Below the pieces are notes generated by a model that was given only the letters and a program-made list of their open reading frames with translations, made no database searches and was not told the DNA's origin. Of a stretch of DNA of 64,000 nt, positions 1 to 8,488 are shown piece after piece. Position numbers and translations under genes: made by a program. The stretch comes from JASBZA01 sp964345295 (GTDB lineage: Bacteria; Bacillota; Clostridia; Saccharofermentanales; Fastidiosipilaceae): NCBI GenBank assembly GCA_964345295.1, contig CAYFQG010000003.1:26436-90435 (forward strand), in the 5' to 3' direction. Numbering within the stretch: position 1 is the stretch's first letter; each line of letters opens with the position of its first letter.

Positions 1-133
1 GATTGCACAGGCCAAGAAGCTCCGTATGGAGGCGGACAGCCTGCTTAACGAGGCCGATGCCATTTATGAGGCGGAAGCCATCCAGAAACTGGGAGAAATG
101 ACCGAAAAGAGTGAAGAAGAGGATAAATCTTAA
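1..133 (+). CDS. C-terminal fragment of an unidentified coiled-coil protein
   Basis: An open frame in phase 2 enters from the left edge and ends at TAA 131-133, leaving 43 residues. They are rich in Ala, Glu and Lys, predict a helix, and end in an acidic tail (KSEEEDKS). The body of the gene lies outside the window. Its position just before ftsZ suggests a division- or envelope-associated gene, but the fragment is too short to recognise and no function is claimed. Confidence 0.6.
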   Translation, partial: IAQAKKLRMEADSLLNEADAIYEAEAIQKLGEMTEKSEEEDKS

Positions 134-256
134 AGAAAATAAAAAAATTTCCGCTAGGTACTAGCAATTATTGAAAGAATCAGCTATATTATATCGCGTA
201 ATAATTCTGTAATATTAGTGAAATATTAATGTATAAATTCAAAGGGGGACAAGACG

Positions 257-1762
257 TTGGCTGAAGCAAAGACAAACAAAGCAAATCAAGCACAAGATTT
301 TAACAAACAAGCGGTTATTCGTGTAATCGGAATCGGCGGCGGTGGCTGTAATGCCGTGAACCGTATGATTGACACCGGTGTAAGAGGCGTCGATTTTATC
401 GCCATCAATACCGATAATCAGGCATTGGAAAGATCCAAGGCCGAAACACGTATCCGTATCGGTGATAAGTTGACCAAGGGCCTGGGAGCCGGAGCAGATC
501 CGGATATCGGTGCCAAGGCGGCTACCGAGTCCAGAGACGATATTTCCGGCGTTATTCGCGGAACCGACATGCTCTTTATTACGGCAGGTATGGGCGGCGG
601 TACCGGTACCGGAGCAGCACCTATCGTTGCTCAGATTGCCCAGGACATGGGTATTTTGACCGTGGGTGTCGTGACCAAGCCTTTTCGTTTCGAAGGTGCT
701 CAGAGAACCATTAACGCCGAGGCCGGTATTGAAGAGTTGTCCAAATATGTGGACTCTTTGATTTTGGTGCCCAACGATAAGCTTCTGGATATTGCCGATG
801 AAGATACGACCGTAGACCAGGCTTTTGCCATGGCCGACCATGTACTCCGTTACGGTATTACCGGTATTTCCGACTTGGTTACGGTTCCCGGTTTGATCAA
901 CCTCGATATGGCCGACGTGCGTCGTGTTATGACAGATGCCGGTATTTGCCATATGGGTATCGGTAGAGCCCAGGGCCCCGACCGTGTTGAAGATGCTATT
1001 GATGAAGCCATCCACAGCCCCCTGTTGGATACATCTATCGACGGTGCTCAGCGCCTGATCATCAACTTCACCGGTTCCAGCATGAAGATTCGTGAAGTAT
1101 CCGAGGCTGCCAGCCTGGTTCGCGACTCCGCTTCGCCTACAGCCGATATTATTCTGGGTGCCGTTTTGGATGACAGCATGGATGACGAGATTATGATTAC
1201 CGTTATCGCCTCCGGCTTCTCTGACAGACCCGGCATGGATGATGCCTACGATGACGACCAGGTAGACCAGCCGGAAAAACTGCCTTTGTTTAATACCAAG
1301 CAGACGGCTACCAATGAGCGTCCGGCCCGTAAGCCCAAGTTCCAACCGGATTTTTTAGATCAGGAGACCCAGTCTTCGCCTAATTCTTCCAGCTTTACGA
1401 ACAGTGCCGACTACCAACCTAACTACTATTCCGACAGGATTCAGAATTCGGACTTTGACAGACCGCAGGCTCCCGCCCGTGATCCTTACGAAGCCCGTCA
1501 CGACAGACCTTATTATGACGACAGAGCAGATCAGCAACGTCCTTCCTACAGACAGGAAAGACAAGACCTCTATATGCCCCCTCGTTATGATGAAGAGCCC
1601 AGAGAGGAAAGAAGACAGACACGTCCGACCGATAACTGGGCCGGCGCAGACAAGAGAGACAGCCGCGATAACCGTGATGACAGAAAGTCTTCCGATTCCG
1701 ATCAAGGTCAGGCCAAAAAAGCAGGTAGGATTTTACCCTGGCTTTTCAACGACAATGACTAA
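257..1762 (+). CDS. ftsZ: Cell division GTPase FtsZ
   Basis: Tubulin-like GTPase that polymerises into the Z-ring at midcell. The TTG start at 257 is chosen because AAAGGGGGAC (241-250) lies just upstream and no ATG fits. The GTPase core covers about residues 18-330, with the glycine-rich GIGGGGCNAVN near 25-35 and the tubulin signature GGGTGTGAAP near 113-122. The protein is 501 residues, longer than most FtsZ (about 350-400), because of a charged linker of roughly 150 residues rich in Arg, Asp, Pro and Tyr. The extreme C-terminus RILPWLFNDND occupies the place of the conserved peptide that binds FtsA/SepF/ZapA-type partners, in a variant form. nrdR follows after 25 bases. Family assignment is certain; behaviour of the tail is inferred. 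Confidence 0.98.
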   Translation: MAEAKTNKANQAQDFNKQAVIRVIGIGGGGCNAVNRMIDTGVRGVDFIAINTDNQALERSKAETRIRIGDKLTKGLGAGADPDIGAKAATESRDDISGVIRGTDMLFITAGMGGGTGTGAAPIVAQIAQDMGILTVGVVTKPFRFEGAQRTINAEAGIEELSKYVDSLILVPNDKLLDIADEDTTVDQAFAMADHVLRYGITGISDLVTVPGLINLDMADVRRVMTDAGICHMGIGRAQGPDRVEDAIDEAIHSPLLDTSIDGAQRLIINFTGSSMKIREVSEAASLVRDSASPTADIILGAVLDDSMDDEIMITVIASGFSDRPGMDDAYDDDQVDQPEKLPLFNTKQTATNERPARKPKFQPDFLDQETQSSPNSSSFTNSADYQPNYYSDRIQNSDFDRPQAPARDPYEARHDRPYYDDRADQQRPSYRQERQDLYMPPRYDEEPREERRQTRPTDNWAGADKRDSRDNRDDRKSSDSDQGQAKKAGRILPWLFNDND

Positions 1763-1787
1763 AGTCTAGAGAGAAATTTAAAGACAA

Positions 1788-2333
1788 ATGAAGTGTCCTT
1801 ATTGCAATTGTAATGATGACAGAGTAGTGGATTCCCGTCCTGCCGAGGACGGGTCTGCTATTAGACGCCGCCGAGAATGCCTCAAGTGCGGCGTTCGTTT
1901 TACAACTTATGAGAAAATCGAGAAACCGCCGCTCTTGGTAATCAAGAGGGACGGGACCCGAGAGCTCTTTGACTCCAACAAGCTTTTGGAAGGTATTGTA
2001 AAGGCTTGCATGAAAAGGCCGGTCAGTACCGAAGTAATGGAGAAGCTTGTTTCGGATATCGAAGAGAAGTGTCGTTCCTCTTTGGAGAAAGAAGTGAGCA
2101 GTGCTAAACTAGGGGACATGGTCATGGACGGTCTGAAGGAAATAGACGACGTGGCCTATGTCCGTTTTGCGTCGGTATACCGCGAGTTTAAGGACGTAGA
2201 AGAATTTATGAAAGAGTTAGAAGGCCTGCAGGCTTCTCAGAACAAGAAAAAAACGAGAACACAGAAGCCTAAGTCGGCTCAAGGAGGACAAGATGGCAGC
2301 CAAGAAGATTTTGATTGTAGACGACGACCGTAG
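1788..2333 (+). CDS. nrdR: Transcriptional repressor NrdR
   Basis: Zinc-ribbon and ATP-cone repressor of ribonucleotide reductase genes; it senses ATP/dATP and binds NrdR boxes. The N-terminus MKCPYCNC...CLKCG carries the two CxxC pairs of the zinc ribbon (Cys3, 6, 31, 34), followed by RFTTYE and an ATP-cone with VIKRDGTRELFD. The usual length is about 150-160 residues; here 181, with a basic Lys/Gln/Ser-rich tail. The last 41 bases overlap the start of the downstream response regulator, so the final residues are dictated by two reading frames. No nrd gene lies in the window, so its targets are elsewhere. Confidence 0.96.
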   Translation: MKCPYCNCNDDRVVDSRPAEDGSAIRRRRECLKCGVRFTTYEKIEKPPLLVIKRDGTRELFDSNKLLEGIVKACMKRPVSTEVMEKLVSDIEEKCRSSLEKEVSSAKLGDMVMDGLKEIDDVAYVRFASVYREFKDVEEFMKELEGLQASQNKKKTRTQKPKSAQGGQDGSQEDFDCRRRP

Positions 2334-3000
2334 CATCAGCGAACTCGTCAGCCTTTATTTTACGAAAGAAGGTTATGAGCTTTCGGCTTGCTATGACGGA
2401 TCGGAGGCCCTGGATGCCTTCCACAGTTTTGAGCCCGACCTCATCCTCTTAGACCTCATGCTGCCGGGCGTGGACGGCTATGATATTTGCCGTGAAATTC
2501 GCAAAGAGTCTCAGGTGCCCATCATCATGCTGACCGCCAGAGGCGATACCTTGGATAAGGTTGTAGGCTTGGAGTTGGGAGCTGACGACTACGTACAAAA
2601 GCCCTTTGATGCCAAAGAGCTAGTCGCCCGCGTAAAGGCTGTTTTAAGACGTGCCCAGTGCCCCCAACCCACCTTGCAAGATAATAAAGAACGGGTGGAA
2701 CATGAGGGCCTTATCGTAGACAAGGGTTCTTACACCGTCGAGATCGGCGGGAAGACTATAGAGATGCCGCCCAAGGAATTAGAACTGCTCTTCTTCCTGG
2801 CCTCCAATCCGGACCGGGTTTTTACCAGAGAGCAGCTACTGGGCCATGTTTGGGGTTACGATTTCTTCGGTGAATCCAGGACTGTAGACGTACACATCAA
2901 GCGCATAAGAGAGAAAATAGACGACTTGGGTATCGATTTACCCTGGTCTATTAAGACCGTCTGGGGTGTGGGCTATAAGTTCGAAACCGAATCGGAATGA
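2293..3000 (+). CDS. OmpR/PhoB-family response regulator
   Basis: DNA-binding response regulator of a two-component system, 235 residues. The receiver domain (about 1-120) shows the acidic pair in ILIVDDDRS, the phospho-acceptor Asp in LILLDLMLPG, the switch Thr in MLTARG and the invariant Lys in VQKPF. The C-terminal winged helix (about 135-232) has the typical EQLLGHVWGY and RTVDVHIKRIREKI segments. The ATG at 2293 follows AAGGAGGACAAG. The gene overlaps nrdR by 41 bases and the kinase by 4 (ATGA), so the pair is translationally coupled. The stimulus and regulon cannot be read from the sequence. Confidence 0.95.
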   Translation: MAAKKILIVDDDRSISELVSLYFTKEGYELSACYDGSEALDAFHSFEPDLILLDLMLPGVDGYDICREIRKESQVPIIMLTARGDTLDKVVGLELGADDYVQKPFDAKELVARVKAVLRRAQCPQPTLQDNKERVEHEGLIVDKGSYTVEIGGKTIEMPPKELELLFFLASNPDRVFTREQLLGHVWGYDFFGESRTVDVHIKRIREKIDDLGIDLPWSIKTVWGVGYKFETESE

Positions 3001-4532
3001 TTTTCCGTAAGCATAAAGCAAAATCAAAGGCCAAGGCGACCAATTCGACCAACTATTACAACATGCTGATAGTGGGTACGCTTGTCTTGGCCTTTTTATT
3101 AATTGCCCTGGTTTATCTGAAGATTTTAAACGATTCTTTGGTCAGTGAAAAACTGTCCGAAATGGACCGGATGACTTTGGCCATACAAGAAGACCTGGCC
3201 GAGTCCTCGTCTTTTCAAAACTCGGGCCAACTGAGTCGGGCCGATGAGCAGATTCTAAAAGCCATGGGCAAGGGATCCGATATGTTGATTTGGCTGGTGA
3301 AGCCCTCGGGAAAGTTCGTCTATATGAATCACCTGCCCGAAGAAGCCGTCCACAGCATCATCTATAAGTCCAATGACGGTTATTATCTACAAAACAGCCA
3401 CCTCATTAACGAAGGCTTGGAACGGGGCGTGACCTTAAGCGGAGGCAACTTTTTCGGTGTCTTCTCCGAAGACTCAGGTCACTGGTTGACCCAAGTTCGC
3501 CCGGTTTACGACCATAACGGACGTTTTTCGGCCTATCTGAGTATCCACTATTCCTTAAATTCCCTGTCCCTATCCGACACCAATGTGATCTTAGGCCTGG
3601 CGGTTATGCTCCTCATGGGTATTTTAGTAGGCGTGGTTATTATTAAGGGCTACGTCAGCCGGGTCACCCGTCCTATAGATCTCTTGGCAGAAGCGGCCAA
3701 CCGGGTCGGCCAGGGGGACTTATCTTACCGCATCCAGGTAGACCATGCCGATGATGTCATCATGGGCCAAAGTCACAGCAACGACGACTGGATGAATCTC
3801 ATCTTGACCTTTAACCGCATGATCGATCAAATCGAGCAACAAAATCTGGAACAAAGGGACTTTGTCGCCTCCATCTCGCATGATTTGAGGACGCCTCTGA
3901 CTTCTATATCGGGCTTTATCACGGCTATATTAGACGGGACCATCCCGCCCGAGAAACAAACCCATTATTTGGAAACCGTCCAGGAAGAAACCAAGCGCCT
4001 GACCTCCCTGGTCCAAGATATGAATACGACTATTCGCCTGGAAAATAACCAGGAAAATATGGCCAAAGAAAATTTTAACATCAATGCTCTCATCCATAAG
4101 GTTATCGAATCGCTCCGGGTTCTGTTGGATGAAAAAAATATCCAGGTCCAAACCAACTTTAAGGATCCCGAGAAGAATGAACGCCTGGTCTACGCCGACC
4201 CCAAGCAAATCGAGCGCGTTCTTTATAATTTGATTTCCAACGCCATTGAGTTTTTAAGTCAGGACGGTATTATTTTAGTAACCACCCGGACCCAGGGTTC
4301 TAATCTTCTGATCACGGTTGAAGATAACGGCCCCGGTATTAGGCCCGAGGATTTGCCCTATGTCTTTGATCGTTTTTATAAGTCGGACAAGTCCAGAACC
4401 GGGCGCAAAGGCTCCGGCCTGGGTTTATATATTTGTAAGAAAATACTCCAGAGCCACGGCCAGTCTATTTATGCCGGCCGATCCGACCTGGGTGGGGCCA
4501 AATTCGAATTTACCTTGGCTTTGGGAAAATAG
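2997..4532 (+). CDS. Membrane sensor histidine kinase
   Basis: Cognate kinase of the preceding response regulator, 511 residues. A basic cytoplasmic start is followed by TM1 (about 24-43), an extracytoplasmic sensor domain (about 45-195), TM2 (about 197-218), a HAMP linker, a HisKA domain with phospho-acceptor His295 in SISHDLRTPL, and an HATPase_c domain with N-box NLISNAIEF (near 411), G1 box DNGPGI (near 443) and G2 box GSGLGLYI (near 471). It autophosphorylates and passes phosphate to the regulator. The ATG at 2997 overlaps the regulator's TGA. The sensor domain has no recognised ligand fold. The arrangement resembles general envelope-stress kinases. Confidence 0.95.
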   Translation: MIFRKHKAKSKAKATNSTNYYNMLIVGTLVLAFLLIALVYLKILNDSLVSEKLSEMDRMTLAIQEDLAESSSFQNSGQLSRADEQILKAMGKGSDMLIWLVKPSGKFVYMNHLPEEAVHSIIYKSNDGYYLQNSHLINEGLERGVTLSGGNFFGVFSEDSGHWLTQVRPVYDHNGRFSAYLSIHYSLNSLSLSDTNVILGLAVMLLMGILVGVVIIKGYVSRVTRPIDLLAEAANRVGQGDLSYRIQVDHADDVIMGQSHSNDDWMNLILTFNRMIDQIEQQNLEQRDFVASISHDLRTPLTSISGFITAILDGTIPPEKQTHYLETVQEETKRLTSLVQDMNTTIRLENNQENMAKENFNINALIHKVIESLRVLLDEKNIQVQTNFKDPEKNERLVYADPKQIERVLYNLISNAIEFLSQDGIILVTTRTQGSNLLITVEDNGPGIRPEDLPYVFDRFYKSDKSRTGRKGSGLGLYICKKILQSHGQSIYAGRSDLGGAKFEFTLALGK

Positions 4533-4545
4533 GAAGTAGGTTGAA

Positions 4546-5229
4546 GTGACCGATTGGATGACCAAAAGACGGCCCTACGGCAAACGCCAGGCCCGCATGA
4601 TTATAGACAGACTTATTGGCTTATACGGCCTGCCGGAAACGACCTTAGACGATAAGGACGATCCTTGGCGTCTTCTGGTAGCCGCCATCCTGGCAGCCCA
4701 GTGCACCGATGAACGCGTAAACAAGGTAACGCCTTATCTCTGGGAGGCTTACCCGACCATGGAGGATATCAGCAAGGCCGGGCCAAAAGCCATAGAGCCT
4801 ATTATTAAAAGTTGCGGCCTTTACCGAAACAAGGCCAAAAACATTCACCTAGCCTCACTTTATCTTTTGGAGCACCACCAAGGCCAAGTCCCTGAGACCC
4901 TGGAGGCGTTATTAGAAGTCCCCGGTGTCGGCAGGAAGATTGCCAATTTGATTCTGGGCGACAGCTTCGGCCAAGAGGCTATTGTAGTGGATACACATTG
5001 CAAGAGACTTTCTAAACGCATGGGCCTGACGGACGCCGACGACCCTTATAAAGTGGAGCAAGACCTGGTCCAAAAGGTTCCCGAGGAACATTGGACCGAC
5101 TGGGGGCACTTGATGGTGACACACGGGCGAGCCGTTTGCATGGCCAGAAGCCCTCAATGTGACGCTTGTGTGGTCCAAGATATTTGCCGGGAAGGTAGGA
5201 AAGTGTGGCGGGAAAGTCAGAACAAGTAG
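4546..5229 (+). CDS. nth: Endonuclease III
   Basis: Bifunctional DNA glycosylase/AP lyase that removes oxidised pyrimidines in base excision repair. The helix-hairpin-helix VPGVGRKIA carries the catalytic Lys131, and VDTHCKRL carries the catalytic Asp149, 18 residues apart as in E. coli Nth (Lys120/Asp138). The C-terminal [4Fe-4S] loop is complete (Cys-x6-Cys-x2-Cys-x5-Cys near residues 198-214). The gene starts at GTG 4546, 13 bases after the kinase stop, and its end overlaps recG by 25 bases. Length 227 is normal for bacteria. Confidence 0.97.
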   Translation: MTDWMTKRRPYGKRQARMIIDRLIGLYGLPETTLDDKDDPWRLLVAAILAAQCTDERVNKVTPYLWEAYPTMEDISKAGPKAIEPIIKSCGLYRNKAKNIHLASLYLLEHHQGQVPETLEALLEVPGVGRKIANLILGDSFGQEAIVVDTHCKRLSKRMGLTDADDPYKVEQDLVQKVPEEHWTDWGHLMVTHGRAVCMARSPQCDACVVQDICREGRKVWRESQNK

Positions 5230-7334
5230 GCGCCGGGACCGAAAGGCAGTGGGACCTGCCCGTAACGAGCCTAAAAGGCATTTCCAAAGCTAGGGCCAAG
5301 CAGCTGGAAAAGCTCGACATCACGACCCTGGGCGATTTAGCCTGCCATTTTCCCAGGCGTTATGAAGACTGGACTTCTATAAGACAGATTGCCGATTTGG
5401 AAGATGGTGAAGACGGTGTCTTTCTGGGCCGGGTTCATAAGTCGCCTACGCTTTTTCGCCAAGGTAAACGCTCCATCTTACAGACATCCTTGGTCGACCC
5501 TTCAGGGACCATTAAAGGAGTCTGGTTTAACCAACCCTACTATCAAGACAAGTTGATCCCGGGAGACATTTTTTTGTTTCGCGGCAAGATTAAAAGGCAG
5601 GGACGGACTTTCCAGGTGACGAACCCGCAGTTCGAATCCCAACCCCAAGCAATTTTCCCCGGTCCCGGAGAGGATATGGCCGAATCTTTGGCCAATACCT
5701 TTGTAAGACCGGTCTACCCCACCACCCAGGGCCTTAGCCAAAACATGTTAAGGCGCTTCGTGGACCAGGCTTTGGTCAAAGTCCGAGACGAAATCGCCGA
5801 GGTCTTGCCTCAGGAGATTAGGAAGGATATGGAGCTGGCCAGCCTGCCTTGGGCGTTTGAGCAAATCCACCACCCCGACCAATTAGCCAATTATCAGATT
5901 GCTCGGAGACGTTTGGCCTTCGATGAACTCTTATACCTTCAGTTAGGGCTTCGCTTAAGTCAGGAAGACAGTCTGAAGAAAAAGGCTCTTCCCCTGGACT
6001 TGGCCCTGCATCCCGAAGTCTTACAAGCCCTTCAAAGTTATATTAAGACCCTGCCTTTTGAACTTACATTGGACCAGAAGAAGGCTCTGGGCGCTATTTT
6101 AAAGGATATGGATAAGGCCGTTGCCATGAACCGCCTCCTCCAAGGTGATGTAGGATCGGGTAAGACCATAGTGGCCTTTTTGGCCATGTATGCCCAGGGG
6201 CTTTTGGGACGCCAGACCGCTATGATGGCGCCGACGGGAATTTTGGCCAAGCAACATGAAAGAAATTTCCGTAAGTTTTTCCCGGACATAGCCGAAGACA
6301 GCATTGCCTGTTTAACGTCCGACTTACCGGCCAAAGAGAAAAATAAAATTTACAATCGTCTGGAAAAAGGAGAGATTCTCTATCTTTTCGGAACGCACGC
6401 CCTGATTCAAAGCAAGGTCGTTTTTTCATCCCTGGCTTTGGCCATTACCGATGAGCAGCACCGTTTCGGTGTGAAGCAGCGCCTCAAGCTAAGCAAGGCC
6501 GAGGAGGCCCATATCCTTGTTATGTCGGCCACACCTATTCCCAGAACCCTGGGCTTGGTGATTTACGGAGACTTGGACGTATCGGTTTTGGCCGAGAAAC
6601 CGCCCGGCCGAAAGCCGGTCCGAACCTATACGGCCCGGACCAAAGACGTCCCTCGCCTAAATCAGCTTATTCGCCGTTTTGTGGACCAAGGTGATCAGGT
6701 CTACATCGTCTGTCCCATGGTCCAAGAATCCGACAGCTCCGACCTGCAGTCAGCCGAAAGTCTCTATGAAGAGCTTTCCACAAGAACCTTCCCCGACCTG
6801 GGCGTGGGCTTGGTACATGGCCAGCTCAAAGAAAAAGATAAGAATCAGGTCATGGAGGATTTTTTGGATCAAAAGATTCAAATCCTTGTGTCGACCACGG
6901 TTATCGAAGTCGGCGTGGATAACCCCAGAGCCTCCTTGATGATTGTTGTAAATGCCGAACGCTTCGGCCTGGCCCAGCTGCACCAGTTAAGAGGCAGAAT
7001 CGGCCGAGGCAGCAGGGAGTCTTTATGTGTCCTCCAAAGCGATGTGGGCGAGGGCTTGGCCAGGGAGCGTTTAACGACCATGTGTCGGACCGATGACGGT
7101 TTTAAGATTGCCGAAGAAGACCTTCGTTTGCGTGGGCCCGGTGACTTTTTCGGGACCAGGCAGCACGGCCTGCCCGGCTTTCGTATGGCAAACTTATATG
7201 AAGACCAAGACCTCATTAGGAGCAGCTCCGAGATAGCCCAAGAGCTCCTGAACAAAGACCCCAATCTGAGCCTGCCGGAACATAGAGGTCTTTTGGAAAA
7301 GGCCAAAAGCTCTCTTATCCAAAGAGAGCAATAA
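5205..7334 (+). CDS. recG: ATP-dependent DNA helicase RecG
   Basis: Superfamily 2 helicase that regresses stalled forks and processes branched recombination intermediates. The N-terminal wedge/OB domain (about 60-160) is followed by a helicase core with Walker A GDVGSGKT (near 313-320), the Walker B variant DEQH (416-419), motif III SATPIPRTL and a C-terminal helicase domain ending in QLRGRIGRG. Length 709 is slightly above the usual 680-700. The GTG start at 5205 lies inside nth and follows GGAAGGTAGGAAA. The nth-recG overlap suggests co-expression of two repair enzymes. Confidence 0.98.
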   Translation: MAGKSEQVGAGTERQWDLPVTSLKGISKARAKQLEKLDITTLGDLACHFPRRYEDWTSIRQIADLEDGEDGVFLGRVHKSPTLFRQGKRSILQTSLVDPSGTIKGVWFNQPYYQDKLIPGDIFLFRGKIKRQGRTFQVTNPQFESQPQAIFPGPGEDMAESLANTFVRPVYPTTQGLSQNMLRRFVDQALVKVRDEIAEVLPQEIRKDMELASLPWAFEQIHHPDQLANYQIARRRLAFDELLYLQLGLRLSQEDSLKKKALPLDLALHPEVLQALQSYIKTLPFELTLDQKKALGAILKDMDKAVAMNRLLQGDVGSGKTIVAFLAMYAQGLLGRQTAMMAPTGILAKQHERNFRKFFPDIAEDSIACLTSDLPAKEKNKIYNRLEKGEILYLFGTHALIQSKVVFSSLALAITDEQHRFGVKQRLKLSKAEEAHILVMSATPIPRTLGLVIYGDLDVSVLAEKPPGRKPVRTYTARTKDVPRLNQLIRRFVDQGDQVYIVCPMVQESDSSDLQSAESLYEELSTRTFPDLGVGLVHGQLKEKDKNQVMEDFLDQKIQILVSTTVIEVGVDNPRASLMIVVNAERFGLAQLHQLRGRIGRGSRESLCVLQSDVGEGLARERLTTMCRTDDGFKIAEEDLRLRGPGDFFGTRQHGLPGFRMANLYEDQDLIRSSSEIAQELLNKDPNLSLPEHRGLLEKAKSSLIQREQ

Positions 7335-7347
7335 GGGAGAGTAAAAT

Positions 7348-7932
7348 ATGCCCAGAGTGATTAGTGGCAAGGCCAAGGGCCTTATTTTGAAAAGTTTACC
7401 GGGAAAATCCACCCGCCCCAGTCTGGACCGGACCAAGGAAGCGGTTTTTTCTATCTTGCAGGATGCTTATGTGGGCGGCCTGGTTTTGGATCTTTATGCC
7501 GGTTCGGGTCAGCTGGGGATTGAGGCCTTGAGCAGGGGAGCCGAGCGGGCGGTCTTGGTGGACCAATCGGGCAAAGCCGTTCAAATCGTGAAAGAAAACC
7601 TGGAAAAGACCCGCCTGAAGGAAAGGGCCGATGTCTATAAAATAAACGCCTTATCCTGGCTTAAAGGTCCGGGTAAAGCTTTAGAGAAATCTTTTCATGT
7701 TATTTTTTTCGATCCGCCTTATGAAATCACTTTGGCCGAATTAAAAAAACTCGGACCTTACTTAGAAGCTTTGCTGGCCCCGGGCGGCATCTTGGTTGTG
7801 GAGTCGGAAAGCCACGGCTTCCCCTTAGAAAAATACGAGGCCGCCATGCCCAATATCCCCCTGGTCAAGCATTGTAAGTACGGTTCGGCCATGGTATCAT
7901 TTTATAAAATAAGTGACGAGACAGGAGCCTAG
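7348..7932 (+). CDS. rsmD: 16S rRNA (guanine-966-N2)-methyltransferase RsmD
   Basis: S-adenosylmethionine-dependent enzyme that methylates G966 of 16S rRNA during 30S assembly. The Rossmann motif I is DLYAGSGQLGIEAL and the catalytic motif IV is FFDPPYE, the (N/D)PPY signature of exocyclic amino methylation. The N-terminal PRVISGKAKG is typical. Length 194 is normal. ATG 7348 follows AGGGAGAG. The rsmD-coaD order is the common one in Gram-positive bacteria. Confidence 0.96.
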   Translation: MPRVISGKAKGLILKSLPGKSTRPSLDRTKEAVFSILQDAYVGGLVLDLYAGSGQLGIEALSRGAERAVLVDQSGKAVQIVKENLEKTRLKERADVYKINALSWLKGPGKALEKSFHVIFFDPPYEITLAELKKLGPYLEALLAPGGILVVESESHGFPLEKYEAAMPNIPLVKHCKYGSAMVSFYKISDETGA

Positions 7933-7953
7933 ACAAGGCTCTGATGCACTTAG

Positions 7954-7969
7954 AGGAGGATGGCTTATT
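7954..7969 (+). promoter_or_regulatory. Shine-Dalgarno and ATT start of coaD
   Basis: AGGAGG at 7954-7959 is the strongest ribosome binding site between rsmD and coaD. The out-of-frame ATG directly after it (7960-7962) would give only three codons before TAA. The in-frame ATT at 7967 sits at ideal spacing. Confidence 0.6.
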
Positions 7970-8461
7970 AAACGAAGAGAGTTTGTGTATCCGGGGAGTT
8001 TTGATCCCCTGACCAAGGGCCATGTCAACGTGGTTTCCAGGGCGGCTCAGCTGTGCGATATCCTCCATGTCGTTATTTTGACCAATTTCTCGAAGAAACC
8101 CGCCTTTACAGTAGAACAGCGCATGGAGATGGCTAAACTTTGCCTGAGTAAGTGGGATAATATCAGAGTGGATTCCTACCAGGGACTTTTGGTTGATTAT
8201 ATGCGAGAGAAGTCTATACATGTGGTGGTCAGAGGCCTCAGGTCCGAGTCGGATTTCCGCTTCGAGACCGAGATGGCGGCGACTAACGCTTTGATGTATC
8301 CCGAATATGAGACCATCTTGCTGCCATCCAAGGCCGACTATTCTTTTACCAGCTCCAGCATGGTGCGAGAAGTGGCTTCTTACGGAGGCGATATTTCTAA
8401 GATGGTGCCCCCGGAGATTTTACCCATGGTCGAGGAACGTTTTAAGCAATCCGAACAGTAG
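7967..8461 (+). CDS. coaD: Phosphopantetheine adenylyltransferase CoaD, apparent ATT start
   Basis: Fourth step of coenzyme A synthesis: 4'-phosphopantetheine + ATP to dephospho-CoA + PPi. The nucleotidyltransferase motif GSFDPLTKGH and the late TSSSMVRE motif are intact. No ATG, GTG or TTG fits the expected N-terminus. A perfect AGGAGG at 7954-7959 is followed seven bases later by ATT 7967, giving KRREFVYPGSFDP, the family's normal first strand and 164 residues in all. GTG 7913 would add 18 unrelated residues inside rsmD; GTG 7985 would remove the first beta strand. AUU initiation is therefore inferred, known otherwise from infC. A sequencing error near the start is the alternative. Confidence 0.93.
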   Translation: MKRREFVYPGSFDPLTKGHVNVVSRAAQLCDILHVVILTNFSKKPAFTVEQRMEMAKLCLSKWDNIRVDSYQGLLVDYMREKSIHVVVRGLRSESDFRFETEMAATNALMYPEYETILLPSKADYSFTSSSMVREVASYGGDISKMVPPEILPMVEERFKQSEQ

Positions 8462-8488
8462 TTTTCAGCAATAGAAGGAGATAAGCAT

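Noticed and set aside
134..256. Promoter of ftsZ
   Set aside because: The region is AT-rich and contains TTGAAA at 171-176, but no -10 at suitable distance could be chosen with confidence.
239..1345. 368-codon open frame antisense to ftsZ
   Set aside because: It mirrors the codon bias of ftsZ, has no ribosome binding site and resembles no family.
7913..7966. GTG at 7913 as coaD start
   Set aside because: It would add 18 residues with no family match and lies inside rsmD, far from the AGGAGG site.
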